From contig CANQYD010000001.1 in NCBI GenBank assembly GCA_947627985.1, forward strand, positions 1 through 64,000: DNA of 64,000 nucleotides. Direction: 5' to 3'. Position 1 is the stretch's first letter. Each line of letters opens with the position of its first letter. Under the pieces are notes generated by a model. That model ran no database searches. It saw nothing but the letters and a program-made list of their open reading frames with translations, and was not told the DNA's origin. This stretch comes from an uncultured Clostridia bacterium (GTDB taxonomy: Bacteria > Bacillota > Clostridia > Oscillospirales > Ruminococcaceae). The position numbers and the translations under genes are program-made. Shown here one piece after another: positions 6,888-15,625 of the stretch.

Positions 6888-7865
6888 TCAGCCCCGTCCC
6901 ATGTTCATCAGCTCCATGTGGGACAGAGCCTCGTCGATCTTAAGCATTTCATCCGGGGAAAGTTCAATATCCACCGCGCTGAAGTTCTCTTTGACGCGCT
7001 CCTTTTTTATTGTACCGGGAATCGGCACAAGATATGGCTTCTTCGTGATCTCCCATGCAAGGGTGATCTGCGCGGGTGTGGCGTTCTTTCGCTCCGCGAA
7101 GTCCTGAATCAGCTCCAGCAGGCTGCGGTTCTGCGTCAGGCCTTTTTCCTTGAACAGCTTCATGTCGCCCCGCCAGTCGCCGTCGCGGTACTTGGTCTCC
7201 GCATTGTACCGGCCGGAAAGGAAGCCCTTTGCCAGCGGGCAGGCGGATACATAGGTCAGCCCCAATTCCTCGCAAAGCGGGAAGTAGGTCGCTTCGTCCG
7301 CGGTGTTCAGCAGAGAATAGACGTTTTGCACCGCCGACAGCTTACAGACCTTATGGGCGCGGCGAATATAGTCGATGGGCGCAAAGGAAACGCCCCATGC
7401 GCGGATCTTTCCCGCCTTTATAAGCTCCGCCATGGTTTCCGCCACTTCCTCCGGCTCCGTGTTCGGGTCGATCCGATGCTGGTAATAGAGGTCGATATGA
7501 TCCGTCCCCAACCGGGAAAGGGAGCCGTCGATCTCCCGCAGAATGGAATCATGGCTGCTGTCAAGCGTAAAGTTCTCGTCGATGATGCCAAACTTTGTGG
7601 CAAGTACGATCTTATCTCGTATGGACGCGACGGCCTTTCCGAGATACCGCTCGTTGTCCGCCCCGTAAAACGGCGCGGTGTCAAAAAGCGTATACCCCAC
7701 TTCATGCGCATAACGCATCAGGTCTACCATGGCCTGCTCCGGTTCTACCACGCCATAGGAGTGGGTTTGTCCCATGCACCCGTAGCCGATGGCAGAGATT
7801 TCAATATCCGTATTTCCGAGGGTTCTTGTGTGACATAAGGGCGTTTCGCCCGTTGTTCTGCTCAT
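6888..7865 (-). CDS. Aldo/keto reductase
   Basis: The 325-residue protein has the whole TIM-barrel family pattern: RTLGNTDIEISAIGYGCMG, DTAPFYG with catalytic Asp and Tyr, KIVLATKFG with the Lys, LYYQHRIDP with the His, and the NADPH site LVPIPGTIKKERVKENF near the C-terminus. It resembles YhdN/PLR-type reductases of quinones and small aldehydes. It is second-last in the first unit. The broken reductase at 10567-11156 is a close relative, so the region once had at least three. Confidence 0.9.
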   Translation of the reverse strand: MSRTTGETPLCHTRTLGNTDIEISAIGYGCMGQTHSYGVVEPEQAMVDLMRYAHEVGYTLFDTAPFYGADNERYLGKAVASIRDKIVLATKFGIIDENFTLDSSHDSILREIDGSLSRLGTDHIDLYYQHRIDPNTEPEEVAETMAELIKAGKIRAWGVSFAPIDYIRRAHKVCKLSAVQNVYSLLNTADEATYFPLCEELGLTYVSACPLAKGFLSGRYNAETKYRDGDWRGDMKLFKEKGLTQNRSLLELIQDFAERKNATPAQITLAWEITKKPYLVPIPGTIKKERVKENFSAVDIELSPDEMLKIDEALSHMELMNMGRG

Positions 7866-7881
7866 AGAGGTTGCTCCTTTG

Positions 7882-9618
7882 TTATTCTAACATCTCCGCG
7901 CACTGCTTCAAAAAGTCCGTGATCTTCAAATGCTGCGGGCAGGCGCGCTCACATTGCTTGCAGCCGATACAGTCGGAGGCGCGGTGCCCCTCCGGGATAG
8001 CGGCATAGCGTTCTTTCGCCTGCGCCGTCTGTCCGTTGCCGAGCTGCAGGTTTGCGGCGGCAAAGATGTCGGGAATGGGAATCTCACGTGGGCAGCCGTC
8101 CGTGCAGTAGTGGCAGGCGGTACAGGGAATCTCTGCGGAATTGCCGAGGATCTTCTGCGCCTCGCGGATGATCTTCTGTTCTTCGGCGTTCAGCGGTTGG
8201 AAGTTCTTCATGTAGGAGAGGTTATCTTCCATCTGCGCCACACTGGACATTCCCGAAAGCACCGTGATAATGCCGTCCAGGGACGCCACAAAGCGGATTG
8301 CCCAGGATGCCGGGGACATATCCGGGGCATAGTCGTGGAACAGCTTTTTTACTTCTTTCGGCGGGTCGGCCAGCTTGCCGCCCTTCACCGGCTCCATGAC
8401 AACGATGGATTTGCCGTGTTTTCTCGCCACTTCATAGTTGGCGCGGGACTTCACTTCCGGGTTGTTCCAGTCGGCGTAGTTAATCTGGAGCTGGACGAAA
8501 TCCACCTCCGGGTGTTCGGTGAGCAGCTTGTCCAGAAGCTCCGAGTCCGCGTGGAAAGAGAATCCAAAATGTTTGATAAGTCCCTCCGCTTTGCGCTCCT
8601 TTACAAAATCCCAAATGTGGTACTTGTCGTACTTGGTGTAGTTGTTCGCCATGAGAGCGTGCATCAGGTAATAGTCAAAATATCCCGCGCCGGTGCGCTC
8701 CAGGCTTTTATAAAACTGCTCCTTGGCGCTCTTTTCGTCGTGGCACATCATAAAGACGTTGAGCTTGGTGGCGAGGGTATAGGAATCCCGCGGGTAGCGG
8801 TCCACCAGAGCCTTTTTGATGTCCTGCTCCGAGGTGCCGTACACGAAAGCGGTGTCAAAATATGTAAAACCCGCCTCCATAAAGAGGTCCACCATTTTCT
8901 TGACCTGCTCGATGTCAGTGCCCAGCACCTTTTTCGGCAGCCGCATCAGGCCGAAGCCGAGTTTGGGTGTTTCCTTGCCAAAATAATCAGACATTGTTTT
9001 TCCTCCTGCTCTATAATCATATTTGGGCTTTGGAACGCCCAGCTTTTCTCCGGCTTCCTTGCAGCGCAAGAACCAGACCATGTTTTTCGCCAGCATACGG
9101 AGATTCCGCATTCCCTCCCGGTCCTCTCTGACCTCTTGCGGGGTGCTGCCATGCACCATATTCCAGTAGCGGGAGGAAACAATCGGCATGTGTCCCCAAA
9201 GGAAGAATTTGTTGATCTGATCCAGCGTAGCCGTTGTCCCGGCCCGCCTTGCGGATACCACAGCCGCGGCGGGTTTCAAATAAAACCTATTCTTCCCGGA
9301 GTGCAGGTCGGCAAAAAACGCCCGCCCCATAAAGGAAGTCAGCGCCCCGGTCGCCCCGGCGTAATGCACGGGGGAGGCGAAGATAAGCCCGTCATAATCG
9401 TCCGCCACAGCAAGAAATTCATTGACCCGATCTTCAAATACACAGCAGCCCAACTCGCCGCACTTTCCGCAGTCAATGCAGCTATAAAGCGGCTTGTTAC
9501 CAATCCAAAACAGTTCTGTGCCGATGCCTTCTTTTTCAAATGTATCGGCCAGCTCTGTGAGCGCAGTGTAGGTGCAGCCCTTTTCGTGGGGGCTGCCGTT
9601 CACCAACATGACTTTCAT
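7882..9618 (-). CDS. Flavodoxin-like oxidoreductase fused in frame to an aldo/keto reductase with two [4Fe-4S] sites
   Basis: The 578-residue frame has two parts. Residues 1-205 are an NADPH-dependent FMN reductase or iron-sulfur flavoprotein: MKVMLVNGSPHEKGCTYTAL, CIDCGKCGELGC, and the flavin loop SPVHYAGATGALTSFMGR. Residues 209-578 are an aldo/keto reductase of the ferredoxin-bearing type: FGLMRLPKK, YFDTAFVYG, TLATKLN, and C-terminal CTACHYCTDGCP and CIGCKQCERACP. A perfect AGGAGG precedes the internal ATG at 8994, so the reductase may also be made alone. These two proteins are usually separate genes, which makes loss of a stop codon a likely origin of the fusion. Confidence 0.85.
   Translation of the reverse strand: MKVMLVNGSPHEKGCTYTALTELADTFEKEGIGTELFWIGNKPLYSCIDCGKCGELGCCVFEDRVNEFLAVADDYDGLIFASPVHYAGATGALTSFMGRAFFADLHSGKNRFYLKPAAAVVSARRAGTTATLDQINKFFLWGHMPIVSSRYWNMVHGSTPQEVREDREGMRNLRMLAKNMVWFLRCKEAGEKLGVPKPKYDYRAGGKTMSDYFGKETPKLGFGLMRLPKKVLGTDIEQVKKMVDLFMEAGFTYFDTAFVYGTSEQDIKKALVDRYPRDSYTLATKLNVFMMCHDEKSAKEQFYKSLERTGAGYFDYYLMHALMANNYTKYDKYHIWDFVKERKAEGLIKHFGFSFHADSELLDKLLTEHPEVDFVQLQINYADWNNPEVKSRANYEVARKHGKSIVVMEPVKGGKLADPPKEVKKLFHDYAPDMSPASWAIRFVASLDGIITVLSGMSSVAQMEDNLSYMKNFQPLNAEEQKIIREAQKILGNSAEIPCTACHYCTDGCPREIPIPDIFAAANLQLGNGQTAQAKERYAAIPEGHRASDCIGCKQCERACPQHLKITDFLKQCAEMLE
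8992..9007 (-). promoter_or_regulatory. Internal Shine-Dalgarno and start codon in the fusion gene
   Basis: AGGAGG at 9002-9007 is followed after 7 bases by ATG (8994-8992), exactly where the aldo/keto reductase domain begins (MSDYFGKETPKLG). This is a complete translation start inside an uninterrupted frame. Confidence 0.7.
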
Positions 9619-9621
9619 CTT

Positions 9622-10365
9622 TTAATACCCACTGTCGGACAGCCATTTTGTTACGCTCTCCCTTGCGCTGTCTTGGTCATTCTGCGCGGTGCTGCCGCGA
9701 ATGGCAAGGCCCTTTCCAACGGTAGAATCCGGGCAAAGTCCCGAAATCGTCCGATCCGTCCCGGCAAGTCCGCTGCCTGCGTGAGTGCAGAACGGTATGA
9801 TCGTCTTGCCGGAGAAGTCATAGCTCTGTAAAAAGACCTTGATGATGGTCGGCGTGTCGCCCCACCAGATCGGGTAGCCGAGGAAAATCGTATCGTAATC
9901 GTCCATGTTGTCCACAGTATCCGCAATCTCCGGGGGATCATCTTCCTCTTTACGGGAGATGTCTAAAAGACCGTCATAGGTAGTGGGATATTCTTCGGTG
10001 GATTCAATTTTGAAGGTGTCCGCACCGGTAGCATCGGCAATCATTTCCGCCACGATTTCGGTGTTCCCTTTTTCAATGACGCCCACTTCGTACTGCTCAC
10101 CGGCAAGGGAGAAGTAGGCGACAAGGATGTTGCTGCCCGTGGCGGTTTCTGCCGGCTCGTTATCTTCCGATACGGATTCTCCCTCGGTCGACTCGGGCTC
10201 GGCTTCCGTCTGTACGGATTCGTCCGGCTGTACGCTTGTATCGGGCTGAACGCTTTCGCTTTCCGAATTTCCTGTTTCCGACGGTTCGGAATCTTCAACA
10301 TTCCCGCAAGCCGTAACGTTCAGAAGCAGACAGGCGCAAAGCAGAATTGACAATAATTTTTTCAT
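9622..10365 (-). CDS. Flavodoxin lipoprotein
   Basis: The 247-residue protein has a lipoprotein signal (LLNVTACGN, cysteine 20), an acidic Ser/Glu/Pro linker of about 55 residues, and a flavodoxin domain from residue 80 (NILVAYFSLAGEQYEVGV, GNTEIVAEM, GYPIWWGDTPTIIKVFLQSYDF, PFCTHAGSGL). It would be anchored outside the membrane, which is unusual for a flavodoxin but common in gut Clostridia. It heads the first transcription unit, with TATAAT on the minus strand at 10398-10403. The next gene starts 3 bases after its stop. Confidence 0.85.
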   Translation of the reverse strand: MKKLLSILLCACLLLNVTACGNVEDSEPSETGNSESESVQPDTSVQPDESVQTEAEPESTEGESVSEDNEPAETATGSNILVAYFSLAGEQYEVGVIEKGNTEIVAEMIADATGADTFKIESTEEYPTTYDGLLDISRKEEDDPPEIADTVDNMDDYDTIFLGYPIWWGDTPTIIKVFLQSYDFSGKTIIPFCTHAGSGLAGTDRTISGLCPDSTVGKGLAIRGSTAQNDQDSARESVTKWLSDSGY

Positions 10366-10438
10366 ATAATACCTCCACTACTAATTCTCTTGTGTGTATT
10401 ATACCGCTTGCGCGATTTTTGCTCCACACCATTTTTAC

Positions 10439-10483
10439 TGCGAAAGAGGTTTACGCCACACTTCCTGAAAAAATGTGGTATAA
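10439..10483. repeat. Dyad element copy 2
   Basis: The stretch repeats 6213-6256 almost base for base on its left side (AAAGAGGTTTACGCCAC then ACTTCCTG). The right arm reads GTGGTATAA instead of GTGGCGTAA. It lies between the minus-strand start of the flavodoxin lipoprotein gene and the plus-strand promoter at 10495. Confidence 0.5.
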
Positions 10484-10494
10484 CTACACATGGG

Positions 10495-10552
10495 TTGATT
10501 TTTACACACGAATGGTGTATAATATAAAAAATTACTTGGGAGGTACATCATG
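10495..10552 (+). promoter_or_regulatory. Orphan promoter, Shine-Dalgarno and ATG of a deleted divergent gene
   Basis: TTGATT (10495-10500), 17-base spacer, TATAAT (10518-10523), GGGAGG (10538-10543) and ATG (10550) form a textbook start. Only about five codons follow before the sequence becomes antisense to an aldo/keto reductase fragment. The lost gene was divergent to the redox cluster, the usual place for its regulator; that identity is a guess. Confidence 0.6.
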
Positions 10553-10566
10553 AGCGACAGGGAAGA

Positions 10567-11156
10567 TTTGCGCGTTTGTCGCGTTCTTGCGCTGCGCCAT
10601 GTCGGAAACCAGCTCGATAAACGGCTGATTGGCGACGATGTTTTTCTTGGAGAGCTGCGGCACCCATTTCCGCACATCGTCGCCCTCAAATTTCGTTTCC
10701 GCTGTCACTTTGCCGGAGAGGTATCCGCTGGCGATGGGCGAAAATGAAGCGAAACCGATGTTATGCTCCCGGCAGTAGGGAATCACTTTCTTTTCGTAGT
10801 CCCGCTCCATCATGGAGTAGATGTTCTGCACCGCGCTCACCGGCGTCACCCGATGCGCCCGGTCAATGAAATCGGTTGTCACCATGGAAAGACCCCAGCC
10901 GCGTATGAGGCCGTCCGCGATGAGCTTTCCCATACCTTCCGCCACCCGTTCTACCGGTACGGCGGGGTTGATCCTGTGCAGATAGTAAAGGTCAACGTAG
11001 TCGGTTCCCAATCGTTTTAGGGAAGCCTCCAGATGGCGGCGGAGCGCGTCGTAGATGTTCTTTGCTTCTGCGGTGCCGATAAACAGCTTTGTTGCGAGAA
11101 CGACATCCTCCCGGCGTCCCCGGATGGCCTTGCCTACGATCTTTTCATTGTGACCT
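10567..11156 (-). pseudogene. Aldo/keto reductase truncated at both ends
   Basis: The remaining 195 or so residues run from TGHNEKIVGKAIRGRREDVVLATKLF through LKRLGTDYVDLYYLHRINP to DMAQRKNATNAQI. The N-terminal strand with the catalytic Asp-Tyr pair and the C-terminal NADPH-binding segment are gone. The 3' end is joined to the orphan start at 10550, and the 5' end to the recombinase remnant at 11157. Two deletions or rearrangements have cut it. Confidence 0.85.
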
Positions 11157-12059
11157 GTTTCACAAAGATACACAGGCTGCACGGTAAATTTCAAGACCTA
11201 TACCAACTCGATTTGGGATAAGAAGCAGCGCGACAACCCCGAGGAAAATTGGGCAGTTTTTGAGAATTCTCACCCTGAGATAATTAAGCCTGATATGTTC
11301 AAAAAGGTGCAGGAAATCCGTAAACAACGCCATCGCAGAACGCGAACTGGAAAGAGCAGTATGTTCTCGGGATTAGTGTATTGTGAGGATTGCGGAGCGA
11401 AGATGAGGTACTGCACCACAAAATATTTTGAGAAAAGGCAAGACCATTTCGTTTGTGGCAAATATCGCAGCAATACAGGAGATTGCACTGCCCACTTTAT
11501 CCGCGCGGTCGTCCTTGAACAGCTTGTCCTAAACAATTTACAAGTTGTGATTTCGTACGTTACGGCTCATGAAAATTATTTTCGGCAGGTTATGACTGAG
11601 AAAATGTCGCTTAAGAGTGCTGAAATCGTTAAGTCTGCTAAGCGGAAACTCGTCCAAAAGGAGAAACGTCTCGCCGAACTTGACCGCCTATTCATCAAGA
11701 TTTACGAGGATAATGTGGCAGCAAAGTTGAGTGACGAACGGTTTGCAATGATGAGTGAGCAATATGAGAACGAGCAGGCAATGCTCAAATCCGAGATTGT
11801 TTCCTTGCAGGCAGAAATTGCTGAGCAAGAGCGGCAAGCTGAAAATCTGGAGCTATTTATTAAAAGGGCAAAAAAGTACGATGGATTGAAAGAATTGACC
11901 CCTTATGCCTTGCGGGAACTTGTAAAGGCGATTTACGTTGAAAAACCCGACAAGTCAAGTGGCAAGAAGAAACAGAAGATTAGGATTCAGTATGATCTCA
12001 TAGGTTTTATACCTATAAACGAGCTTTTGCAACAGGAAAAGCAAAGAGAAACGGCATAA
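11157..12059 (+). pseudogene. Serine recombinase, C-terminal part only (zinc ribbon and coiled coil)
   Basis: The frame is open from about 11157 and includes YTGCTVNFKTYTNSIWDKK, the zinc ribbon MFSGLVYCEDCGAKMRY...FVCGKYRSNTGDCTAHFI, a long coiled coil, and a DUF4368-type end (LTPYALRELVKAIYVEKPD...IRIQYDLIGFIP). The resolvase catalytic domain is absent, so it is not active, although a shorter product from ATG 11295 is possible. It differs from the remnant at 1394-2093 and so derives from another element. Confidence 0.85.
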
Positions 12060-12080
12060 CCGAAATTATGCCGTTTCAGA
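12051..12080 (+). terminator. Hairpin at the recombinase stop
   Basis: ACGGCATAA (12051-12059) pairs perfectly with TTATGCCGT (12066-12074). The stop codon lies in the left arm. The following T tract is short, so termination strength is uncertain. The rest of 12080-12214 shows nothing recognisable. Confidence 0.5.
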
Positions 12081-12214
12081 AAAATTAGTTTCGACTTCCT
12101 TATGACGCCCCACATTAAAAGCGGGGGAATTTTTACTTTCATTTTCTATATTACACTTCTTGTCTCTTATTACGTAATCGAAATGGGCGCTAAGCTAACG
12201 TATCTTTCCCTCCC

Positions 12215-15200
12215 TCACTCTTCCCTACCTCTGCTGTCAATATCCCTCAAAAACCTCTCAAACGCCGCAGCCTGCGTGTAAAAGTCGGTGAAGACGACAT
12301 AATCGGGGACGTCTTCGTATGACTCCGCCGTTTGCAGATAATCGTAAAACGCCTCGTCTTGCTCGTCCTCGGGGTCGTAAACGCAGACGTTTGATCCTGC
12401 GGTCACCGCGTATAATCTCGGGAGCCTTTCGCGGTCCTGATATCTTGCCGTGAAGCAATAGGCGTATTCGGTGTAGATGCCGTCGCTTTTTCCGATTTTG
12501 ATTTCCCGGATATCCCTGTCGCCGTCCGATGAGAGCTCGATACCCCCGAACCCGCTGTATTCCGCATATTCCTCAAGCGCTTCGCTTAAAATATCTTCCG
12601 CTTCATCATAATAAAACGCGGGTGTGTAATCCTCAGCGCCGACGGCTAAAACGACGCTGTCGATAATCCTGAAAATAACGCTCATGTCGTCCTGCCCGTC
12701 GAGGTCAAAGAATATGCACATACTCGAAAATTTGTCAAATGTCGCATAATCCAAAACGCCGTCGCGGTAGCAAAGCTTCATGCCGTGCCCCGAGGCTGTC
12801 GTATAATCCGAAACATCATAGGTAACCCCGAGCGCTTCCTGGGATTCAAGATAGCTCTGCGCTCTGCCGCTTACGGCTGACGCGATAAACATCTTCCCGC
12901 CGTACATTTCGCGCTGCTCGGGAATATCGCCGTCGTAAATCTGAATGCCGACATGCTGAAGATCATAATCTTCCAAAGTGTAGGTCTTCCACCTCACGGG
13001 AATGTCGACGCTGATGAACTGTCCGTCAAAATCACGGGTGACATTTTTGAAGCTCTCGTCTGTCGTCAGCGACGCGGTCTCTTTTGTCGCGGGGTCGTAG
13101 ATGTAATCCAGAAAATATTCTCCGCCTAGGCTGTAGCAGGAGAACTGAACCTTGCCGTCCTCGGTCCAGCGATAATCGGCGGTAACATGGGAGGGGTCGG
13201 TCTCTTCGGGGCGGGCGATTCTTTCCTCGGTTCCGCTCTGAATGTCAAAGACCCAAAGCCCCAAGCGATAGACCGGCTTGCCGTCTTCGGCATATTTGTT
13301 TGATTCATAGAGTATCTTTGTCCCGTCGGGGCTTATACGGGGATTGGTGACCCATTCTATCCTCTCCCACTTTCCGGTGATGTCGTAATAGTCGTTGAAG
13401 CTGAATCCAAATGCGGTATCGGGCAGAATCGGCTCGGTCTCTCCTGTTTCAAAATTAAGAAGATAGATCTGGTCCCGCGCTATCAGGTCCCAGTCATAGA
13501 CCAAGAGCCTGTTTTCATCGAGGGCGTAGATTTCATCGACCTGCTCCCCGCGACCGTCGGTAAACGCGTCTACAAATTCGCCGTCGCTTGTGTATCTGAA
13601 AGTCACGGTGACGGTATGCGCGATCCGGCTGACGATGCTTTCGCCCGCGTCCTCGGCGTCATGCCGACCGGTGAAGTCGGGGTTGAAGTAAAATTCCCGC
13701 TGCACGAATCTGTTGACCGGCGCGAGCCAGTCGTAGCTGTCATAGTCGGTGATATGGGCGTGCGAGACCTCGGCGATCCTGTAGCCGTCGGGGGTATTTT
13801 CAAGTATCAGCTTTACGGTGTAATACTCCCCGACCTCGTCGCTGTCCCATTCGCGGTAGAAGTCGAGGCGGATTTTTCCGTCCTCAAGCTCTTCGGTGCC
13901 GTAGATATAGTCGGGCGAGACGTACCAGCCACCGCCTCCAGCCATCAGCGAGAAGGTCTTTCCGTCATGATCGATATAGTGCCCGTCCGAGAGATATGCG
14001 TCTGCCAGTTCATCTGTAAAGAGCCCGCGCATGAAATCTTCAAGCTGACTCCACTCCGTAAAGCCCTCCTGATCGACGGGGTAATAGAGATCGCCGTTTA
14101 CGGTGATACCGTCGTCGGGACCGATTTCCCTGTCTTCGGGACCGTTTATGCTGCCGAAGCTCAGGGAATCGACGGTATAAATCTGCTCAAAGAAGATATA
14201 GCGGTCGATTATATCTTCAAATTCCTTATCCGATTCGTTATTTTCGGGCTGAACCTCATCTGCCGGTTTTTCGGTATTTCCCACGGCATTTGTCAAAAGG
14301 CATACAGCCAAGACGACCGCAGCCAAGACGGCAGCAAAAATCGCCCAGAGCTTCGGCTTTTTCATGCCGAGAACGCCCTTGATCCGGGATTTTATATTCG
14401 ATTCCCCGAACCCTAAAACGCCGCTTCGAGTGATCCCGTTCTGCTTCATCGAGACGTTCAGAAGCGCGCCGGCATAGACCTTTTTATATTCCGGCGGAAA
14501 GTCTTTCACAGCGCGCTCGTCGCAGGAGAGCTCCATGTCGGCGGTCATGAGCTTGATTGCGAGCCACACGAGCGGATTAAACCAGTGGAGCGCCAGAATA
14601 GGCACGGTCAGAAGCTTTATGAGATAATCCCGCCTCTTTATATGCGTGCGCTCGTGCATGACTATGCACTCCGCGTCCTGCTCGGAAAGCCCGGATGGGA
14701 GATATATCCTCGGACGGAAAATGCCGAACACGAACGGCGAAGGAATGTTTTCGCAGATATAATATCCCCCGCTCTCCCGCGAATCCTTCACCCTGAGCCT
14801 TACGGAAATATAGCTTGCCGCCGCCCAAATAATTATCCCGACCGCGACTACAGCCCAAATCATACCCGCAATTTCACTCGCGGAAAGCGACCCCGAGACC
14901 TCTGTAACTGCGTCCCCGACGGGGTTTTGATATGCAGGAGGGATCGCCGGCGCGGCGGGTTCTATAGGAATTGCCGGGGCGGTGTAGGTGATGTTCGGCG
15001 ACGGGATATATTCCATGCGATTCCCGGAAACACCGGGCTTTAAAAAGTTAAATAAACTAACTACCGAAGAGACGGAAATCGGGCATAAAAGCCTTATAGC
15101 AGGGATCGACCAGAGCGCATAGGAATAGACGCGGGGAAGTTTTTTGAAGAGAAAGCGCATGATGATCACCGCGGCGATGATAACGCTCCCGCTGATGCTC

Positions 15201-15232
15201 ATATTCAGCACCGAGACGAAAATTTTCCCCAT
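12215..15232 (-). CDS. BlaR1-like M56 metallopeptidase sensor with a very large extracytoplasmic domain
   Basis: The 1005-residue protein has a BlaR1/MecR1-type membrane peptidase part: segments near 10-30, 35-55 and 120-140, the zinc site HERTH near 192, a downstream SCDERAV and another membrane segment near 291-313 after KKPKLWAIFAAV. The remaining 690 or so residues should be outside. They are not a penicillin-binding domain; they contain propeller-like repeats (NPRISPDGTKILYESNK, RLGLWVFDIQSGTEERI) and acidic, Tyr-rich stretches. In this family ligand binding outside triggers the zinc peptidase, which ends repression by the BlaI-like partner encoded 3 bases upstream. The ligand is unknown. 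Confidence 0.8.
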   Translation of the reverse strand: MGKIFVSVLNMSISGSVIIAAVIIMRFLFKKLPRVYSYALWSIPAIRLLCPISVSSVVSLFNFLKPGVSGNRMEYIPSPNITYTAPAIPIEPAAPAIPPAYQNPVGDAVTEVSGSLSASEIAGMIWAVVAVGIIIWAAASYISVRLRVKDSRESGGYYICENIPSPFVFGIFRPRIYLPSGLSEQDAECIVMHERTHIKRRDYLIKLLTVPILALHWFNPLVWLAIKLMTADMELSCDERAVKDFPPEYKKVYAGALLNVSMKQNGITRSGVLGFGESNIKSRIKGVLGMKKPKLWAIFAAVLAAVVLAVCLLTNAVGNTEKPADEVQPENNESDKEFEDIIDRYIFFEQIYTVDSLSFGSINGPEDREIGPDDGITVNGDLYYPVDQEGFTEWSQLEDFMRGLFTDELADAYLSDGHYIDHDGKTFSLMAGGGGWYVSPDYIYGTEELEDGKIRLDFYREWDSDEVGEYYTVKLILENTPDGYRIAEVSHAHITDYDSYDWLAPVNRFVQREFYFNPDFTGRHDAEDAGESIVSRIAHTVTVTFRYTSDGEFVDAFTDGRGEQVDEIYALDENRLLVYDWDLIARDQIYLLNFETGETEPILPDTAFGFSFNDYYDITGKWERIEWVTNPRISPDGTKILYESNKYAEDGKPVYRLGLWVFDIQSGTEERIARPEETDPSHVTADYRWTEDGKVQFSCYSLGGEYFLDYIYDPATKETASLTTDESFKNVTRDFDGQFISVDIPVRWKTYTLEDYDLQHVGIQIYDGDIPEQREMYGGKMFIASAVSGRAQSYLESQEALGVTYDVSDYTTASGHGMKLCYRDGVLDYATFDKFSSMCIFFDLDGQDDMSVIFRIIDSVVLAVGAEDYTPAFYYDEAEDILSEALEEYAEYSGFGGIELSSDGDRDIREIKIGKSDGIYTEYAYCFTARYQDRERLPRLYAVTAGSNVCVYDPEDEQDEAFYDYLQTAESYEDVPDYVVFTDFYTQAAAFERFLRDIDSRGREE

Positions 15233-15235
15233 TTT

Positions 15236-15604
15236 TTACTCCTCCTCGGTGAACCTGTCGATGAGCCCTTTGAGCTCCTCAGCCTCTTTTTGGGTCAGCT
15301 TCTCTTTTTGCAAAAACGCCGCCAAAAACATCGGCAGAGAGCCGCTGTAGCCGTTTGTGATGAGCTCGTCCGAGCGGCTGCTCAGGACTTCGTCCTTGGT
15401 GCAGAGCGGCGTTACGACCGAGTTGACATTCTCGACCGCGCCCTTGAGCACCAGCTTTTTCAAGACGGTGTAGACCGTCGATTTTTTCCAACCGAGGCTC
15501 GAAAAAGCCAGCGCCGCAAGCTCGCCCGACTTTATCGGCGCGCCCTGCCAGATGATCTCCATCAGCTTCATCTCGGAGTTTGTGATGTTTTTTGTGATGT
15601 TCAT
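15236..15604 (-). CDS. BlaI/MecI-family transcriptional repressor
   Basis: The 122-residue protein has a winged helix in residues 8-75 (ITNSEMKLMEIIWQ, KSGELAALAF, WKKSTVYTVLKKLVLKGAV) and a C-terminal dimer helix (FLQKEKLTQKEAEELKGLID). In this family the dimer binds palindromic operators and is cleaved after the BlaR1 partner is activated. Its GAGGAGGAG end doubles as the ribosome binding site of the peptidase gene, so the two are cotranslated. Two matching dyads lie in its own promoter, so it should be autoregulated. Confidence 0.88.
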   Translation of the reverse strand: MNITKNITNSEMKLMEIIWQGAPIKSGELAALAFSSLGWKKSTVYTVLKKLVLKGAVENVNSVVTPLCTKDEVLSSRSDELITNGYSGSLPMFLAAFLQKEKLTQKEAEELKGLIDRFTEEE

Positions 15605-15625
15605 TGTATACCCTCTTTCTTTTTA

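Noticed and set aside
7930..9831. 633-codon open frame on the plus strand
   Set aside because: It is antisense to the fusion reductase and flavodoxin genes, which have full conserved motifs and ribosome binding sites; the plus-strand translation has no family features.
13616..14416. 266-codon plus-strand frame inside the BlaR1-like gene
   Set aside because: Antisense to a gene with an intact zinc site and coupled partner; low-complexity shadow translation.
15236..15604. A toxin-antitoxin or direct beta-lactam resistance operon
   Set aside because: The repressor is followed only by the M56 sensor; there is no beta-lactamase, penicillin-binding protein or toxin gene.
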